Below are positions 44,670-55,701 of a stretch of 64,000 nucleotides of DNA, piece by piece. Source of the DNA: Bolinopsis microptera (lineage: Eukaryota > Ctenophora > Tentaculata > Lobata > Bolinopsidae); the NCBI RefSeq assembly GCF_026151205.1, contig NC_087079.1:7164169-7228168 (forward strand), given 5' to 3'. The notes below the pieces were generated by a model that was given only the letters and a program-made list of their open reading frames with translations, made no database searches and was not told the DNA's origin. The position numbers and the translations under genes were made by a program. The stretch's first letter is position 1; the number at the start of each line of letters is the position of its first letter.

Positions 44670-47600
44670 GGGGGGGGGGGGGGTGTCATGTCCGTCTATG
44701 TCCGCCTATGTCCTGTCCTTTTTGGATTCTATGAGACAACGGACGTGTTTTTTGGGACATTGGCGGACACGGACGGACATTGGCGGACTCGGACGGACAT
44801 TGGCGGACTCGGACGGACATTTGCGGACCCGGACGGACATTGGCGGACTCGGACGGACATTGGTGGACATTAGCGGACATTGGTGGACATTAGCGGACAA
44901 ACATTTTGAGAATTTTTCCCAGAAGGAGGACCTAGGTGGAGGAGGAGGAGAACTGAGGAGGATGACTCAGGAGGAGGAGGACTCAGGAGGAGGACTGAGA
45001 AGGAGGAGGACTGAGGAGGATGGCTGAGGAGGATGGCTGAGGAGGATGACTGAGAGGGAGGAGGAGGAGGAAGAGGAGGAAGAGGACTGAGGAGGAGGAT
45101 GAGAAGGACTGAGGAGGAGAAGGAGGACCTAGGAGGATGAGGACCCAGGAGGAGGACCCAGGAAAAGGCCCTAGGAGGAGGAGGAGGACTGGGGAGGAGG
45201 AGGACTGTTGAGGACTGATGAGGAGAACTGAGGACGAGGAGGAGGAGTAGGAGGAGGACTGAGGAGGGGAGGAGGAAAACGACTGGGGAGGATCAGGAAG
45301 ACCCAGGAGGAGGAGGAGGAGGAGGACCCAGGAGGAGGAGGAGGACTGAGGAGGACTGAGGAGGAGGACTGACGATGACTGAGAAGGAGGAGGACTGAGG
45401 AGTACTGAGGAGGATGGCTGAGGAGGATGGCTGAGGAGGATGGCTGAGGAGGATGACTGAGAGGGAGGAGGAGGAGGACTCAGGAGGAAGAGGAGGAGGA
45501 GGACTCAGGAGGAGGACCTAGAAGAAATGAGAAGGAGGACTCAGGAGAACTGAGGAGGAGGAGGAGGAGGAGGACTGAATAGGAGGAGGAGAAGGAGGGG
45601 GACTTGGAGAGGACTGAGGAGGAGGAGGACTGATGAGAAGGATGAGGAGGAGGACTGAGGAGGAGGACTGAGGAGGAGGAGGAAGAGGAGGAGGATGAAG
45701 AGGAGGAGGAGGACCCAGGAGGAGGAGGACTGAGGAGGAGGACTGAGGAGGACTGAGGAGGATGACCGAGAGGGAAGAGGAGGAGGAGGAGGAGGACTCA
45801 GAAGGAGAAGGAGGAGGACTAAGGAGGACTGAGAAGGAGGAGGACTGAAGAGGAGGAGGAGGACTGAAGAGGAGGAGGAGGACTGAATAGGAGGAGGATG
45901 AGGGGGACTGGGGGAGGACTGAAGAGGAGGATGAAGGACTGAGGAGAAGGATGAGGAGGAGGACTGAGGAGGACTGAGGACTGAGGAGGAAGAGGAGGAG
46001 GATGAAGAGGAGGAGGAGGACCCAGGAGGAGGACCCAGGACGAGGACTCATAAGGAGGAGGACTGGGGAGGAGGAGGACTGTTGAGGACTGATGAGGAGG
46101 ACTGAGGACGAGGAGGAGGAGTAGGAGGAGGACTGAGGAGGGGAGGAGGAAGAGGACTGAGGAAGATCATGAAGACCCAGGAGGAGGAGGAGGAAGAGTA
46201 GCAAGAGGAAGCATCTAAATGTTATTTCCATTTTTGTCCGTTTTTGTCCATTTTTGTCCGTTTTTGTCCGCTCTATTTTTTGTCCGTTTTGAAAATATAG
46301 GGTACCGAACGGTGGAGGAGGACTGAGGAGGGGAGGAGGACTGACGAGGAGGACTGACGATGACTGAGAAGGAGGAGGACTGAGGAGTACTGAGGAGGAT
46401 GGCTGAGGAGGATGGCTGAGGAGGATGGCTGAGGAGGATGACTGAGAGGGAGGAGGAGGAGGACTCAGGAGGAGGACTCAGGAGTAAGAGGAGGAGGAGG
46501 ACTTAGGAGAAATGAGAAGGAGGACTGAGGAGAACTGAGGAGGAGGAGGAGGAGGAGGAGGAGGACTGAATAGGAGGAGGAGAAGGAGGGGGACTGGGAG
46601 AGGACTGAGGAGGAGGAGGACTGATGAGAAGGATGAGGAGGACTGAGGAGGAGGACTGAGGACCGAGGAGGAAGAGGAGGAGGAGGACCCAGGAGGAGGA
46701 GGACTGAGGAGGAGGACCCAGGATGGCTGAGGAGGATGACTGAGAGGGAAGAGGAGGAGGAGGAGGAGGAGGACTCAGGAGGACTGAGAAGGAGGAGGAC
46801 TGAGGAGGAGGAGGAGGAGGATGACTGAATAGGAGGAGGAGGGGGACTGGGGGAGGACTGAGGAGGATGACCGAGAGGGAAGAGGAGGAGGAGGAGGACT
46901 CAGAAGGAGAAGGAGGAGGACTAAGGAGGACTGAGAAGGAGGAGGACTGAAGAGGAGGAGGAGGACTGAATAGGAGGAGGATGAGGGGGACTGGGGGAGG
47001 ACTGAAGAGGAGGATGAAGGACTGAGGAGAAGGATGAGGAGGAGGACTGAGGAGGACTGAGGACTGAGAAGGAAGAGGAGGAGGATGAAGAGGAGGAGGA
47101 GGACCCAGGAGGAGGACCCAGGACGAGGACTCATGAGGAGGAGGACTGGGGAGGAGGAGGACTGTTGAGGACTGATGAGGAGGACTGAGGACGAGGAGGA
47201 GGAGTAGGAGGAGGATTGAGGAGGGGAGGAGGAAGAGGACTGAGGAAGATCAGGAAGACCCAGGAGGAGGAGGAGGAAGAGTAGGAGGAGGAAGCATCTA
47301 AATGTTATTTCCATTTTTGTCCGTTTTTGTCCATTTTTGTCCGTTTTTGTCCGCTCTATTTTTTGTCCGTTTTGAAAATATAGGGTACCGAACGGTGGAG
47401 GAGGACTGAGGAGGGGAGGAGGACTGACGAGGAGGACTGACGATGACTGAGAAGGAGGAGGACTGAGGAGTACTGAGGAGGATGGCTGAGGAGGATGGCT
47501 GAGGAGGATGGCTGAGGAGGATGACTGAGAGGGAGGAGGAGGAGGACTCAGGAGGAGGAGGAGGACTCAGGAGTAAGAGGAGGAGGAGGACTTAGGAGAA

Positions 47601-48488
47601 ATGAGAAGGAGGACTGAGGAGAACTGAGGAGGAGGAGGAGGAGGAGGAGGACTGAATAGGAGGAGGAGAAGGAGGGGGACTGGGAGAGGACTGAGGAGGA
47701 GGAGGACTGATGAGAAGGATGAGGAGGACTGAGGAGGAGGACTGAGGACCGAGGAGGAAGAGGAGGAGGATGAAGAGGAGGAGGAGGACCCAGGAGGAGG
47801 AGGACTGAGGAGGAGGACCCAGGAGGACTGAGGAGGATGGCTGAGGAGGATGACTGAGAGGGAAGAGGAGGAGGAGGAGGAGGAGGACTCAGGAGGAGGA
47901 GGAGGAGGACTGAGGAGGACTGAGAAGGAGGAGGACTGAGGAGGAGGAGGAGGAGGAGGAGGACTGAATAGGAGGAGGAGGGGGACTGGGGGAGGACTGA
48001 GGAGGAGGGAGGAGGACCCAGGACGAGGACTCAGGAGGAGGAGGACTGGGGAGGAGGAGGACTGTTGAGGACTGATGAGGAGGACTGAGGACGAGGAGGA
48101 GGAGTAGTAGGAGGACTGAGGAGGGGAGGAGGAAGAGGACTGAGGAAGATCAGGAAGACCCAGGAAGAGGAGGAGGAAGAGTAGGAGGAGGAAGCATCTA
48201 AATGTTATTTCCATTTTTGTCCGTTTTTGTCCGCTCTATTTTTTGTCCGTTTTGAAAATATAGGGTACCGAACGGACAAAAAACATGATCCCCCTCTATA
48301 ACAGCAAAAATTGAACATTTTATTTAGCAATTTAGGTGTCCATTAATGTCCGCTAATGTCCGCTAATGTCCGTCTATGTCCGCCTATGTCCGCCTATGTC
48401 CGCCTATGTCCGCCTATGTCCTGTCCTTTTTGGATTCTATGAGACAAGCGGACATAGACGAACGTGACACCCCCCCCCCCCCCCCCCC
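44670..48488. mobile_element. 3.8-kb TIR element with poly-G/poly-C ends and GGA-satellite interior
   Basis: The left end is G14 then TGTCATGTCCGTCTATGTCC. The right end is the reverse complement: C19 preceded by the complement of TGTCACGTTCGTCTATGTCC. Direct repeats ATAAT flank it (44665-44669, 48489-48493). Both subterminal regions carry GTCC(T)TTTTTGGATTCTATGAG and arrays of a 10-20 bp GGACATTGGCGGACTC/TATGTCCGCC unit. The interior (44930-48210) is nearly pure GAGGAGGACTGAGGA-type purine satellite. Its proline/serine/leucine-rich minus ORFs are satellite artefacts. No transposase is present. Confidence 0.75.
44930..48210. repeat. GGA-rich satellite with ~1-kb higher-order units
   Basis: A non-purine marker (GCATCTAAATGTTATTTCC then TTTTTGTCCG repeats) recurs at 46211, 47294 and 48194, so the basic GGA repeat is organised in higher-order units of about 1083 and 900 bp. 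Confidence 0.88.
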
Positions 48489-48493
48489 ATAAT

Positions 48494-49534
48494 ATACTAG
48501 GGACCGCTGCGCTGATAAACTTCGAGGCCATGAAAGTGGAGCAATTGCACTTTTTACGTTTGAAGGTGGGTCTCCGACCCACTATTTGTTAACTCCTCAC
48601 TATAGTTTCAAACCATTGCTTCATATCATCACAGTTACCGATAATTCAGTTGATCCAAAGGTTTACAGTAAAATTACCGATACGTTATGACCTTACTAAT
48701 AATAATAATAATAAATTAATGTTATTTTTATACAGCACCAAAAGGTTAAATAATTTAAATGTAACCCTTATGCACAGCTGTAAATGATACTTAAATTAAC
48801 GAGAGTGTGCATCTTTGCCTTAGACGGAGGCGGAACAAGAAACTGTTCAGAAAACAGGCGATAAAAACTGTAAAATATAACGTGACTAAACAAGGCAGAT
48901 GCACCTAACAAGCAGATATCCAAGAAGGGTTAGCAGGTTTTCTAACAGAAATCGCAGTATGAAACTCAACAGCCTAACAAATTTAAAAATCAGGTTTATA
49001 AGAGTGAAATTCCCTGATATATTAAAAATTCTATAAAAACTCAATAAAAATTCCTTAAAAAATCCATAGAAATTCTATAGACTCCAAATATACAAACAAT
49101 CTGAAGTTTCCAATATACAATAAAAACTGAATGAAGAAGTTTACTGCAGAACAGTAACTGATGATAAAGATTATATCTGAAAATCCAATACAGTCATACC
49201 AAACAATCTGGGAAACATAAAAGTAGAGACAGTAAAAAAGAGAAGAAAAAGATGCTCTAGTACTTGAGACAAAATACAAAGAATAAGGTAGCTTTCTCCC
49301 GGGTGCCAACCCAAAAAATGTTGGTGTCCCAGGATAGAGCCTCCTTTTCCGACCTACACTACAATTTTGTTGGCAGACACAGTGAAACGCAAAAAAAAAG
49401 ATTATTATCTTAAATGTTGCCCAAAAATCCTTGAAAACTAATAGCCTAAAATAATTTAATTTAAAGCGTGAAATTGACCTGCTATAAGATAAACAATTTA
49501 ATTAAATTTGAACCTTCAATAAAGGATTAGTTAC
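48494..49534. other. Spacer including probable 3' UTR of LINE B
   Basis: An (AAT)n run at 48698-48714 could mark a LINE 3' tail on the minus strand, but the link is not established. No host exon recognised. Confidence 0.35.
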
Positions 49535-52387
49535 TCAGTACAAATCAAAGGACTTTCTAAACAGGTGAGCTTTAAGTTTTCCCTTAAAGTCCTTGATGTT
49601 TACACATTTCGTGATTTCTTGAGGAAGATTGTTCCATAATCTTGGAGCAGATGAAGAGAAGGCTCTGGGTGGACTGTTTATGGGGCAATGAAGAGACACA
49701 TCTCTTCCACCACTGGAATTGTACTTAACAAGGTTTGACAGGTATGAAGGTGCAAGCCCATGGAGCAGTTTGAAAGTTAACAGGAGTATTTTAAATTCAA
49801 TACGTTCTTGTACCTTGAGCCAATGAAGTTCTTTTATGTAGGGATCAACTTCTTCTCTCTTCTTTAGACCTTTGACTAAGCGGCATGCTCTGTTTTGCAG
49901 AGATTGTAGCTGTTTCAAAACAGAATGATTAGCTCCAAAGTAAAGTGCATTACAGTAGTCAAGGGAACTGATGATAAGAGATTGCACGATGATTTGCATT
50001 TGAGTTTCAGAGAGGAATGGTTTCATTTTTGCAATGTTTCGCATCTTGTGGCAGTTTGCAGCTTTGAGCTTCTTTATTTGAGGATTAAATGTTAGTGTGG
50101 AGTCCAATGTAAAGCCAAGGTTTTTAGTAACATTGACAAGTCTTATGCAGACAGAAGGTTTAAGGAAGACACCACCAATTTCCAACTCCGACAAAAGACG
50201 TTTTGAACCAAAAACCATGATCTCAGTTTTTGTCGGATTTAGTAGAAGGAAGTGATCCGCCATCCAGCTCTCAATTTCTTGAAAGCAGGAGGACAGGTCT
50301 TCGCTCAGGACGTGATATTCTGTAGGAGTGGAGAATGACTTGTAAATCTGATGATCGTCAGCATAGCCATGGATGAGGAATTGCTTTGATTTTACAGTCG
50401 AATAGATTGAGCGGATGTAGATATTGTACAAAACAGGGCCGAGGACAGAGCCTTGTGGGACACCAAATTTTATAACAATTTCTTCAGATTCTAGGTCACC
50501 GATCTTTACTTTTTGACAACGACCATGGATGAAGCTGGTAAACCATTTTAAGGCAGTTCCCTCGATCCCAATCTCACACTTCAATATGTTGATTAATTTT
50601 CTGTGATCAACAGTGTCGAATGCAGCACTTAGGTCTAAAAGCATCACAACTGTCGCAGTATTTTCATTACTGGCTACAAGGAGGTCATTGACTATGGTAA
50701 TGAGGAGTGTTTCTGTGCTGTGATGCTTTTTGTAACCAGACTGGTGGTCAATGTCTAAATTGTTCTTGGCTAGATGTTCATTAATGCATTTTAATACAAA
50801 GCGCTCTATGAGTTTACCAATGAATGGAAGATTAGAGATGGGCCTATAATTCTTTAAATTCTCAGTGTCCAGGGAGTCACCTTTGATTAGGGGAGTGAGA
50901 TGTGCTAGTTTGATTCCCTCCATACTTCCGGTTGAAAGGGAAACGTTGATAATATCACAGAGAGTAGGGAGGATTAGTTCAAGGTGCTCTGACAGGAGTT
51001 CTTTAGGTAATGGATCAATTGATGAGGTTTTGATGCCAGATTCTTTGATCAATTCTCTTACTTCAAAAATAGTGGCTTTTCTAAATTCAGATAATACCTG
51101 GCCATTGAAGTTTGCAGAGCTATTAGTCACAGTAGTGTTGGGAAATGATGATCTGATTTTCTCAATTTTTTCAGTAAAATACTGGTTAAAGGCATTTACT
51201 GTTTCCTGGAGATCTTCTGAAGATGGCAATGTGAGGTTCTTTTCTTTATCCAGGAAAGTGTCCACAAATTTGTAAAGGCTCTTTTGTGAGTGTTTGTATT
51301 TTTGGAAAGTATTAGAGAAGAACAGTTTTTTCTTTTTGAGAGTCAGCTCTGAACAGTGCTCTCGCAAATGAACAAAGATAGAATGATCAATTTCAAGACT
51401 TGACTTTTTCCAGGCTTTCTCAGCCTTTCTTCTATCAACTCTTGCAACTTTGTATTCGCCATCAAACCAGGGAGCAGTGGGAATATCTTTGATGGTTTTG
51501 GAATATTCTGGAGCATGTAAATTGAGAATGTTTTGGCACCCATTATTGAATTGATTAACAACTTCACAGAAGCTCTTTTCTTCGAAGACCAACTCAGAAA
51601 GAGCAATGGATAAATCACCTTTAAATAGCTCCTGATCGATGTCTCTGATCTTTCTGAAACGTATGATTTTCTCACATTTGTCAATGTCTGGAGGCTTATG
51701 AAGCTGAAATAAAATTGGATAGTGGTCACAAGATGGGAAACTTTTGACCATGTTTTGTATCACCTCAACAGAATTATGATCTACTACCTTGTGTGAAGAA
51801 ATGACAGGATCAAGAATGTGACCTTTTTTATGTGTTGGCGAGGAGACAAGTTGATGGAGTCCAAAAGATGAGAGTATGGTTTTCCACTCACTCACATGGG
51901 CAGAGATTCTATCTAGGTGCATATTAACATCTCCACATAGCAAGAAATGCTTGTATTTTGAAAATACTTCAGTCAAGAAGTCTTCAAAATCAGACAGGAA
52001 CCTTCCCAAGGGCCCAGGTGGACGATAGATGCAGGAGCAGAAAACGACAGACCCATCAAACAGTTTCAGTTTTGCGTTAATTGCCTCAAATGATCCATCA
52101 TTGTTGGCAAAAACTTTGACTAGCCGAACACATGATTTGTAGATTATGGCAACACCTCCACCTGATTTATTCTTGCGATGCATTTGGTAAAGTTTATACC
52201 CGTGGTCTTTTATTTTTGCAGTGGTGTTGTTGTTTGCATCAGTCAGCCATGTTTCTGTAACAAAGAAAAGAGAAATGTCGTTATCTTCTAAAAAGTTCAT
52301 AACATGCTCGACTTTGTTGTTGAGGGAGCGTACATTCCAGCTTGCACACTTCATACTTAGGATTTTAACTCCAGTCTTGTTCTTCAC
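49535..52387 (-). CDS. LINE B ORF2: APE endonuclease and reverse transcriptase (~950 aa)
   Basis: The endonuclease domain has SWNVRSLNNK, FFVTETWL, CGDVN (151-155) and SCDHYP (219-224). The reverse transcriptase has LTPLIKGD, NYRPISNLP, LLDLSAAFDTVDH, FGVPQGSVLGP and catalytic YADD at 675-678. The C-terminus carries LDYCNALYFGA, LQNRACRLV and the APRLWNNLPQEI block typical of the L2/CR1 side of the jockey superfamily. No internal stop is present. The first codon of the open frame used here is GTG at 52387; the first ATG is 11 codons on (52354). The frame overlaps the end of ORF1 in the -1 register. Confidence 0.92.
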   Translation of the reverse strand: MKNKTGVKILSMKCASWNVRSLNNKVEHVMNFLEDNDISLFFVTETWLTDANNNTTAKIKDHGYKLYQMHRKNKSGGGVAIIYKSCVRLVKVFANNDGSFEAINAKLKLFDGSVVFCSCIYRPPGPLGRFLSDFEDFLTEVFSKYKHFLLCGDVNMHLDRISAHVSEWKTILSSFGLHQLVSSPTHKKGHILDPVISSHKVVDHNSVEVIQNMVKSFPSCDHYPILFQLHKPPDIDKCEKIIRFRKIRDIDQELFKGDLSIALSELVFEEKSFCEVVNQFNNGCQNILNLHAPEYSKTIKDIPTAPWFDGEYKVARVDRRKAEKAWKKSSLEIDHSIFVHLREHCSELTLKKKKLFFSNTFQKYKHSQKSLYKFVDTFLDKEKNLTLPSSEDLQETVNAFNQYFTEKIEKIRSSFPNTTVTNSSANFNGQVLSEFRKATIFEVRELIKESGIKTSSIDPLPKELLSEHLELILPTLCDIINVSLSTGSMEGIKLAHLTPLIKGDSLDTENLKNYRPISNLPFIGKLIERFVLKCINEHLAKNNLDIDHQSGYKKHHSTETLLITIVNDLLVASNENTATVVMLLDLSAAFDTVDHRKLINILKCEIGIEGTALKWFTSFIHGRCQKVKIGDLESEEIVIKFGVPQGSVLGPVLYNIYIRSIYSTVKSKQFLIHGYADDHQIYKSFSTPTEYHVLSEDLSSCFQEIESWMADHFLLLNPTKTEIMVFGSKRLLSELEIGGVFLKPSVCIRLVNVTKNLGFTLDSTLTFNPQIKKLKAANCHKMRNIAKMKPFLSETQMQIIVQSLIISSLDYCNALYFGANHSVLKQLQSLQNRACRLVKGLKKREEVDPYIKELHWLKVQERIEFKILLLTFKLLHGLAPSYLSNLVKYNSSGGRDVSLHCPINSPPRAFSSSAPRLWNNLPQEITKCVNIKDFKGKLKAHLFRKSFDLY

Positions 52388-52985
52388 CAGTTTTTTGAAG
52401 TGTAATATGAAATTGATTTCTTAAGCTTATGTTGTTCAGACACATAGGTAGGGCATGTTCTGTCTGTAGCTGAGTGTGTGTATTGCTCATTAGTTCTCTT
52501 AGATTTCTTGCAATTTACACAGGAAGGCTTAAAGGATGGTGAACCCTTGTTTGGACATGAGTTAGTTTCATGCTCGTCAGAGCAAAGCGCACAAACGGGA
52601 TGAGATGCTTTACAATGGGCAATGTAATGCCCGAAAAGTTGGCATTTATTACATCTTTTGACGTAAAAATGGTCATACACTTTGCAGCGGTAGAGTCCTA
52701 TCGAGAGGTAGTTGTCCCGGTTCTCTATTAGCTTTCGTATAGAGTTACTCACTCTAACAGAAGCCTGGAACAGCGGGTTTTCATCATTATGATTTCGTTG
52801 TTTGCGCACAGAGATAACAGAGAATGTCTCGCCAGAATCAGTGAGGGACTTGATTTCAGGATAAAGTTTCATAATGGAAGCAGAGAGATTTTCAGGTGAG
52901 ACGTCCTCTCTGATTCCTGATATGGATATTGTAGGCAATTTTTCTTTAGGTTGCTTAAGACCTTGCTTACTCAGAGTAGATGTAA
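52384..52985 (-). CDS. LINE B ORF1, C-terminal part: zinc-knuckle gag-like protein
   Basis: Residues read a fold with ISGI..DVSPENL (RRM-like or similar), then CNKCQLFGHYIAHC and a second Cys/His cluster (CALCSDEHETNSC, CVNCKK), followed by TCPTY and the stop. The zinc-knuckle arrangement is typical of ORF1 nucleic-acid chaperones of LINEs. The N-terminus is missing because of 5' truncation. The last sense codons are TCA AAA AAC TGG. Confidence 0.85.
52390..52396 (-). promoter_or_regulatory. Slippery heptamer A-AAA-AAC at the ORF1/ORF2 junction
   Basis: In ORF1 register the sequence is TCA AAA AAC TGG TGA. This X-XXY-YYZ heptamer is a classical -1 frameshift site, and a -1 shift reads CTG GTG AAG straight into ORF2. 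No strong downstream stem was found by eye. Confidence 0.6.
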
Positions 52986-53037
52986 TGCTATTTGATAGCT
53001 AAACCCATTGAAACGAGGTCGATCATGAACCATACCT

Positions 53038-53316
53038 GGGATACTACTTGCCTACAAGTGTTTAAATAATATAGCTCCTCCTTACTTAAAAGAGTTGATA
53101 TCTCCTAGGCAGCAAAGTTTTAAAAATGTACGTCTTGATAATGATTATTTTTACCTTAGTTTTCCGCCCCCTCCTTCTCTAAACACAGAGAAAGCTTTTA
53201 GTCACTGTGCAGTTAAAGTATTTAATTCCTTGCCATACGACATAACATCAGCTGAGTCAGTTACATCTTTTAAGACCAAACTTAAAACATACTTCTTTTC
53301 TCTAGCATTTGATTGA
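53038..53316 (+). pseudogene. 5'-truncated LINE ORF2 C-terminal fragment
   Basis: The plus-strand frame reads LLAYKCLNNIAPPYLKELIS, then FSHCAVKVFNSLPYDI and FKTKLKTYFFSLAF before TGA at 53314. This is the conserved tail of CR1/L2-type reverse transcriptase proteins. No catalytic core precedes it, so it is a dead fragment next to the 5' end of LINE B in opposite orientation. Confidence 0.75.
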
Positions 53317-53329
53317 TTTTGCATTTACA

Positions 53330-54028
53330 TAGGTAAAATGAACTTGTCATGTCTAATTTTTAATTAAACTAAGCTCAGTTAATGTAAGAGCCGCTTTAGA
53401 AAGCACTGGAGTGTATCTCCAGGATTAAATTATATCGAGTTATATGATTTAGCTATAAGGCGGTTTATGTCTTATGAATGTTGTATTTATTATCGTTATA
53501 CACAGCAGTTAATGCCACTTAATGTTCGGAGGAGTGGCACCACTCTCTTGCTACCGCCATAGGCAAGCATAACTATACCATTTGATACTCTCTAGTTCAA
53601 TGGATTCAAAATAATGACGAATCGCCTAATTCCCACGAGAAGTCCAGTAGACCATCGTGGCCTTGCTTCGAATTCAGGGATTTACGGTTTACTACCACTT
53701 AGTAGTATTCATTCAAACTTATCAAGTACCGCTTTCCTTTTATTTGTTCATAATTAACAGAGCTAGCTCTGTTACAGCTGTAGATATCCAGCGTTAACTT
53801 AGAAGCAAGCGTATAGCGTGTTATAAGTTATTCTATACAAATTTATGTTTGCGCTCGATTTTATCACACTAACTACATAAATCTCAAGCGAAGTAGTGCG
53901 CGTCGTGGAACATTTTTAGGTCACGTGTAATTTGAAATCAGAAGTACAATTTTTTCGAATAATATTACAAAAGTAGTAAAGAGTCAAATCAATCAATCAA
54001 GTTTGAAGTTGATTTTATGATTTTTATA
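53330..54028. other. Gene-free spacer
   Basis: Probably includes the 3' UTR of the plus-strand LINE fragment. Nothing else recognised. Confidence 0.35.
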
Positions 54029-54030
54029 TA

Positions 54031-54193
54031 CCTTAAGAACGACAAATTTAGTTTACCATAAATTTAGTCTGCTTTAAAATTAGTCGCCGAAAAATTTAGT
54101 TTTGAGACTGAATGAGCATAAAATTTGGTTTACAACAATTTTAGTCAAAAGTTTGATTAAGTTTATGATAGACTAAATTTGTTGTTTTTAAGG
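54031..54193. mobile_element. Small TIR MITE (163 bp) with TA duplication
   Basis: The arms CCTTAAGAACGACAAATTTA and the reverse complement of its right end (TTTAGTCT... TTAAGG) pair over about 22 bp. TA flanks it at 54029-54030 and 54194-54195. The interior also has repeated AAATTTAGT words in both orientations. Confidence 0.75.
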
Positions 54194-54298
54194 TAAAATG
54201 CAAATTGACATGTATTTATTTAAGCAAAATAAAGTCAATTTTTCACAATTAGTGCATTTACAAAAGTTTGGTATAAATAGCGCAATTTTGTAAAATGG

Positions 54299-54413
54299 TT
54301 GATTGACGGTGTCAACCAATCGAGATCTTTGCTCTGCGAAGCAAAGCAACGATCGACGATGCGATGCAAAAAAGCTAGTTTGCGCGGCGCGTCGAAGCGG
54401 CAAAGTCCTCCAA
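54299..54413. mobile_element. TTGATTGACG MITE, copy 3
   Basis: Flanked by the exact 9-bp repeat GTAAAATGG (54290-54298 and 54414-54422). Same hairpins and CGCGGCGCGTCGAAG end as copies 1 and 2. Confidence 0.82.
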
Positions 54414-54630
54414 GTAAAATGGGGCCGGCTGTCGTATTGATGGATTGTCTGATCTCGTTTACATTTTTGTTTTTCGAAAGAGCGCGCGCCACTTACTTTT
54501 CGAAATATTAAAGCTAAGATTTACCAAACCATTTGTCTTTTCTCAAAAAATTGTCTTTTATCAAATGCTCATGCTCTCGCGCCATTGCAGGCGCGCTTCT
54601 TTCACAAATAAATAAACGCCGGGATGACAT

Positions 54631-54729
54631 TAACGGGTGATACTCGTTAAATATCTGTTCCATATAGAGGACCGTCGACGAGTCCAACTCGGCGCGCGTC
54701 CTGGTAGGTTGTAAACCTACATGCTACAA
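54631..54729. mobile_element. TAACGGGTGATACTCGT MITE, copy 2
   Basis: Flanked by the exact 9-bp repeat GGATGACAT (54622-54630, 54730-54738). Contains GTCGACGAG, CGGCGCGCGTCCTGGTAGGT and GTAGGTTGTAAACCTAC palindromic words. Confidence 0.78.
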
Positions 54730-54762
54730 GGATGACATGACTCATGTCAGACATGATGGCGC

Positions 54763-54850
54763 TTACCTGGGGACCTCAGGCTATCATGTTCATAAAATAG
54801 AGATTAGGCGGAATGACAGGCTGAGCGCGGCCCTGGGCCCAGTAAAAGGG
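54763..54850. repeat. GGCGGAATGACAGGCTGAGC family repeat, third copy
   Basis: Same block as at 8597 and 10759, with GGCCCTGGGCCCAGTAAAA at its end. Confidence 0.65.
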
Positions 54851-55113
54851 CGTGCGCTACTGCAAGGGCTCGGGAAAGAGCAATAGCTCTAGGATATATT
54901 AAACTAGAAGCAATTGTGCGACATGCTACGAAGTACTATATACAACGTAGCACACATCGGGTCAGTCCATTAATGCCAGTTCCTGTGCACGGCGCTCTTC
55001 TCAAGCTTCCTATATATATACGTGAGAGGAGCAAGTAATAAACTAGCAAGCGCAATTGCAATTCAAGCTAGGTAAAGCTAAGGTCGGTTTGCTCTGACTA
55101 GAGCCCTCGCACG

Positions 55114-55236
55114 TTGTATCACGTGGTGACCCCCACGGTCGCTTCACTATAGTATCGTTTTCACTATAGTATCGTCTTCGACGATACAGGGGGAGCCGCG
55201 CACTTCGTGCGCGGCGGGTCATACAACGTATGACAA
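55114..55236 (+). mobile_element. hAT-like hairpin MITE, copy D (123 bp)
   Basis: Flanked by the exact 8-bp repeat CTCGCACG (55106-55113, 55237-55244). The inner hairpin has the form GTATCGTC-TTC-GACGATAC, preceded by a duplicated TATAGTATCGTTTTCACTAT arm. Confidence 0.88.
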
Positions 55237-55485
55237 CTCGCACGTACTTGCAGTAGTACGTGCCCGCAGTCACGTATAGTTGTTCACGAAGACTCGTGGT
55301 TATGTAAACACTGAACAGGTCGGTAAAATAAAATCGATCAACAGATTGTAGCGCGATGCACTACTGGGTCGCGCCGCGCATCAAATAATTCTTCGGTAGA
55401 TCGGCGAGATGCACCACTGTGCCTCACCGAGCTGCGCAGGATTGACATCGTGAATCAAGGGTTACACTAGTATTAATATAACCTC

Positions 55486-55534
55486 ACTGAACTTCTGGAG
55501 GCAGTTGTTTCAGAAGCAGATATTCTGTTTGAGA
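55486..55534 (-). pseudogene. Relic of a GPCR C-terminal tail
   Basis: The minus strand encodes NRISASETTASRSSV, matching the C-terminal NRISAFETTVSRSSL of the GPCR 560 bp away. It carries several substitutions and no receptor body, which indicates a former tandem duplicate. Confidence 0.6.
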
Positions 55535-55701
55535 AGACTATAGTCTGTTAAAAATATAATGCTTTTGGACACGAAGGGAAACACACAACGTAAGGCTTGA
55601 AATCTTCGTAAAACTACATCATTAGAGCCTGTAAAAACCTTTAACTTTAAGATAAGCACTCTTTCAAGTAAAATTCATATATTATAATCATCATAGTTTA
55701 T

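Larger units (their letters stand above)
49535..52998 (-). mobile_element. L2/CR1-like non-LTR retrotransposon (LINE B), 5'-truncated
   Basis: Contains the C-terminal part of ORF1 (52384-52985) and a complete ORF2 (49535-52390), overlapping. ORF1 is open up to about 52985 without an ATG and then runs into a stop in unrelated sequence, as expected for incomplete reverse transcription. Intact ORF2 indicates recent insertion. Confidence 0.88.

Noticed and set aside
45518..48214. Three 179-237 aa Ser/Pro/Leu-rich ORFs starting with MEITFRCFLLLLFLL
   Set aside because: They are translations of the GGA satellite on its C-rich strand. The shared start is the higher-order repeat marker, not a signal peptide of a real gene.
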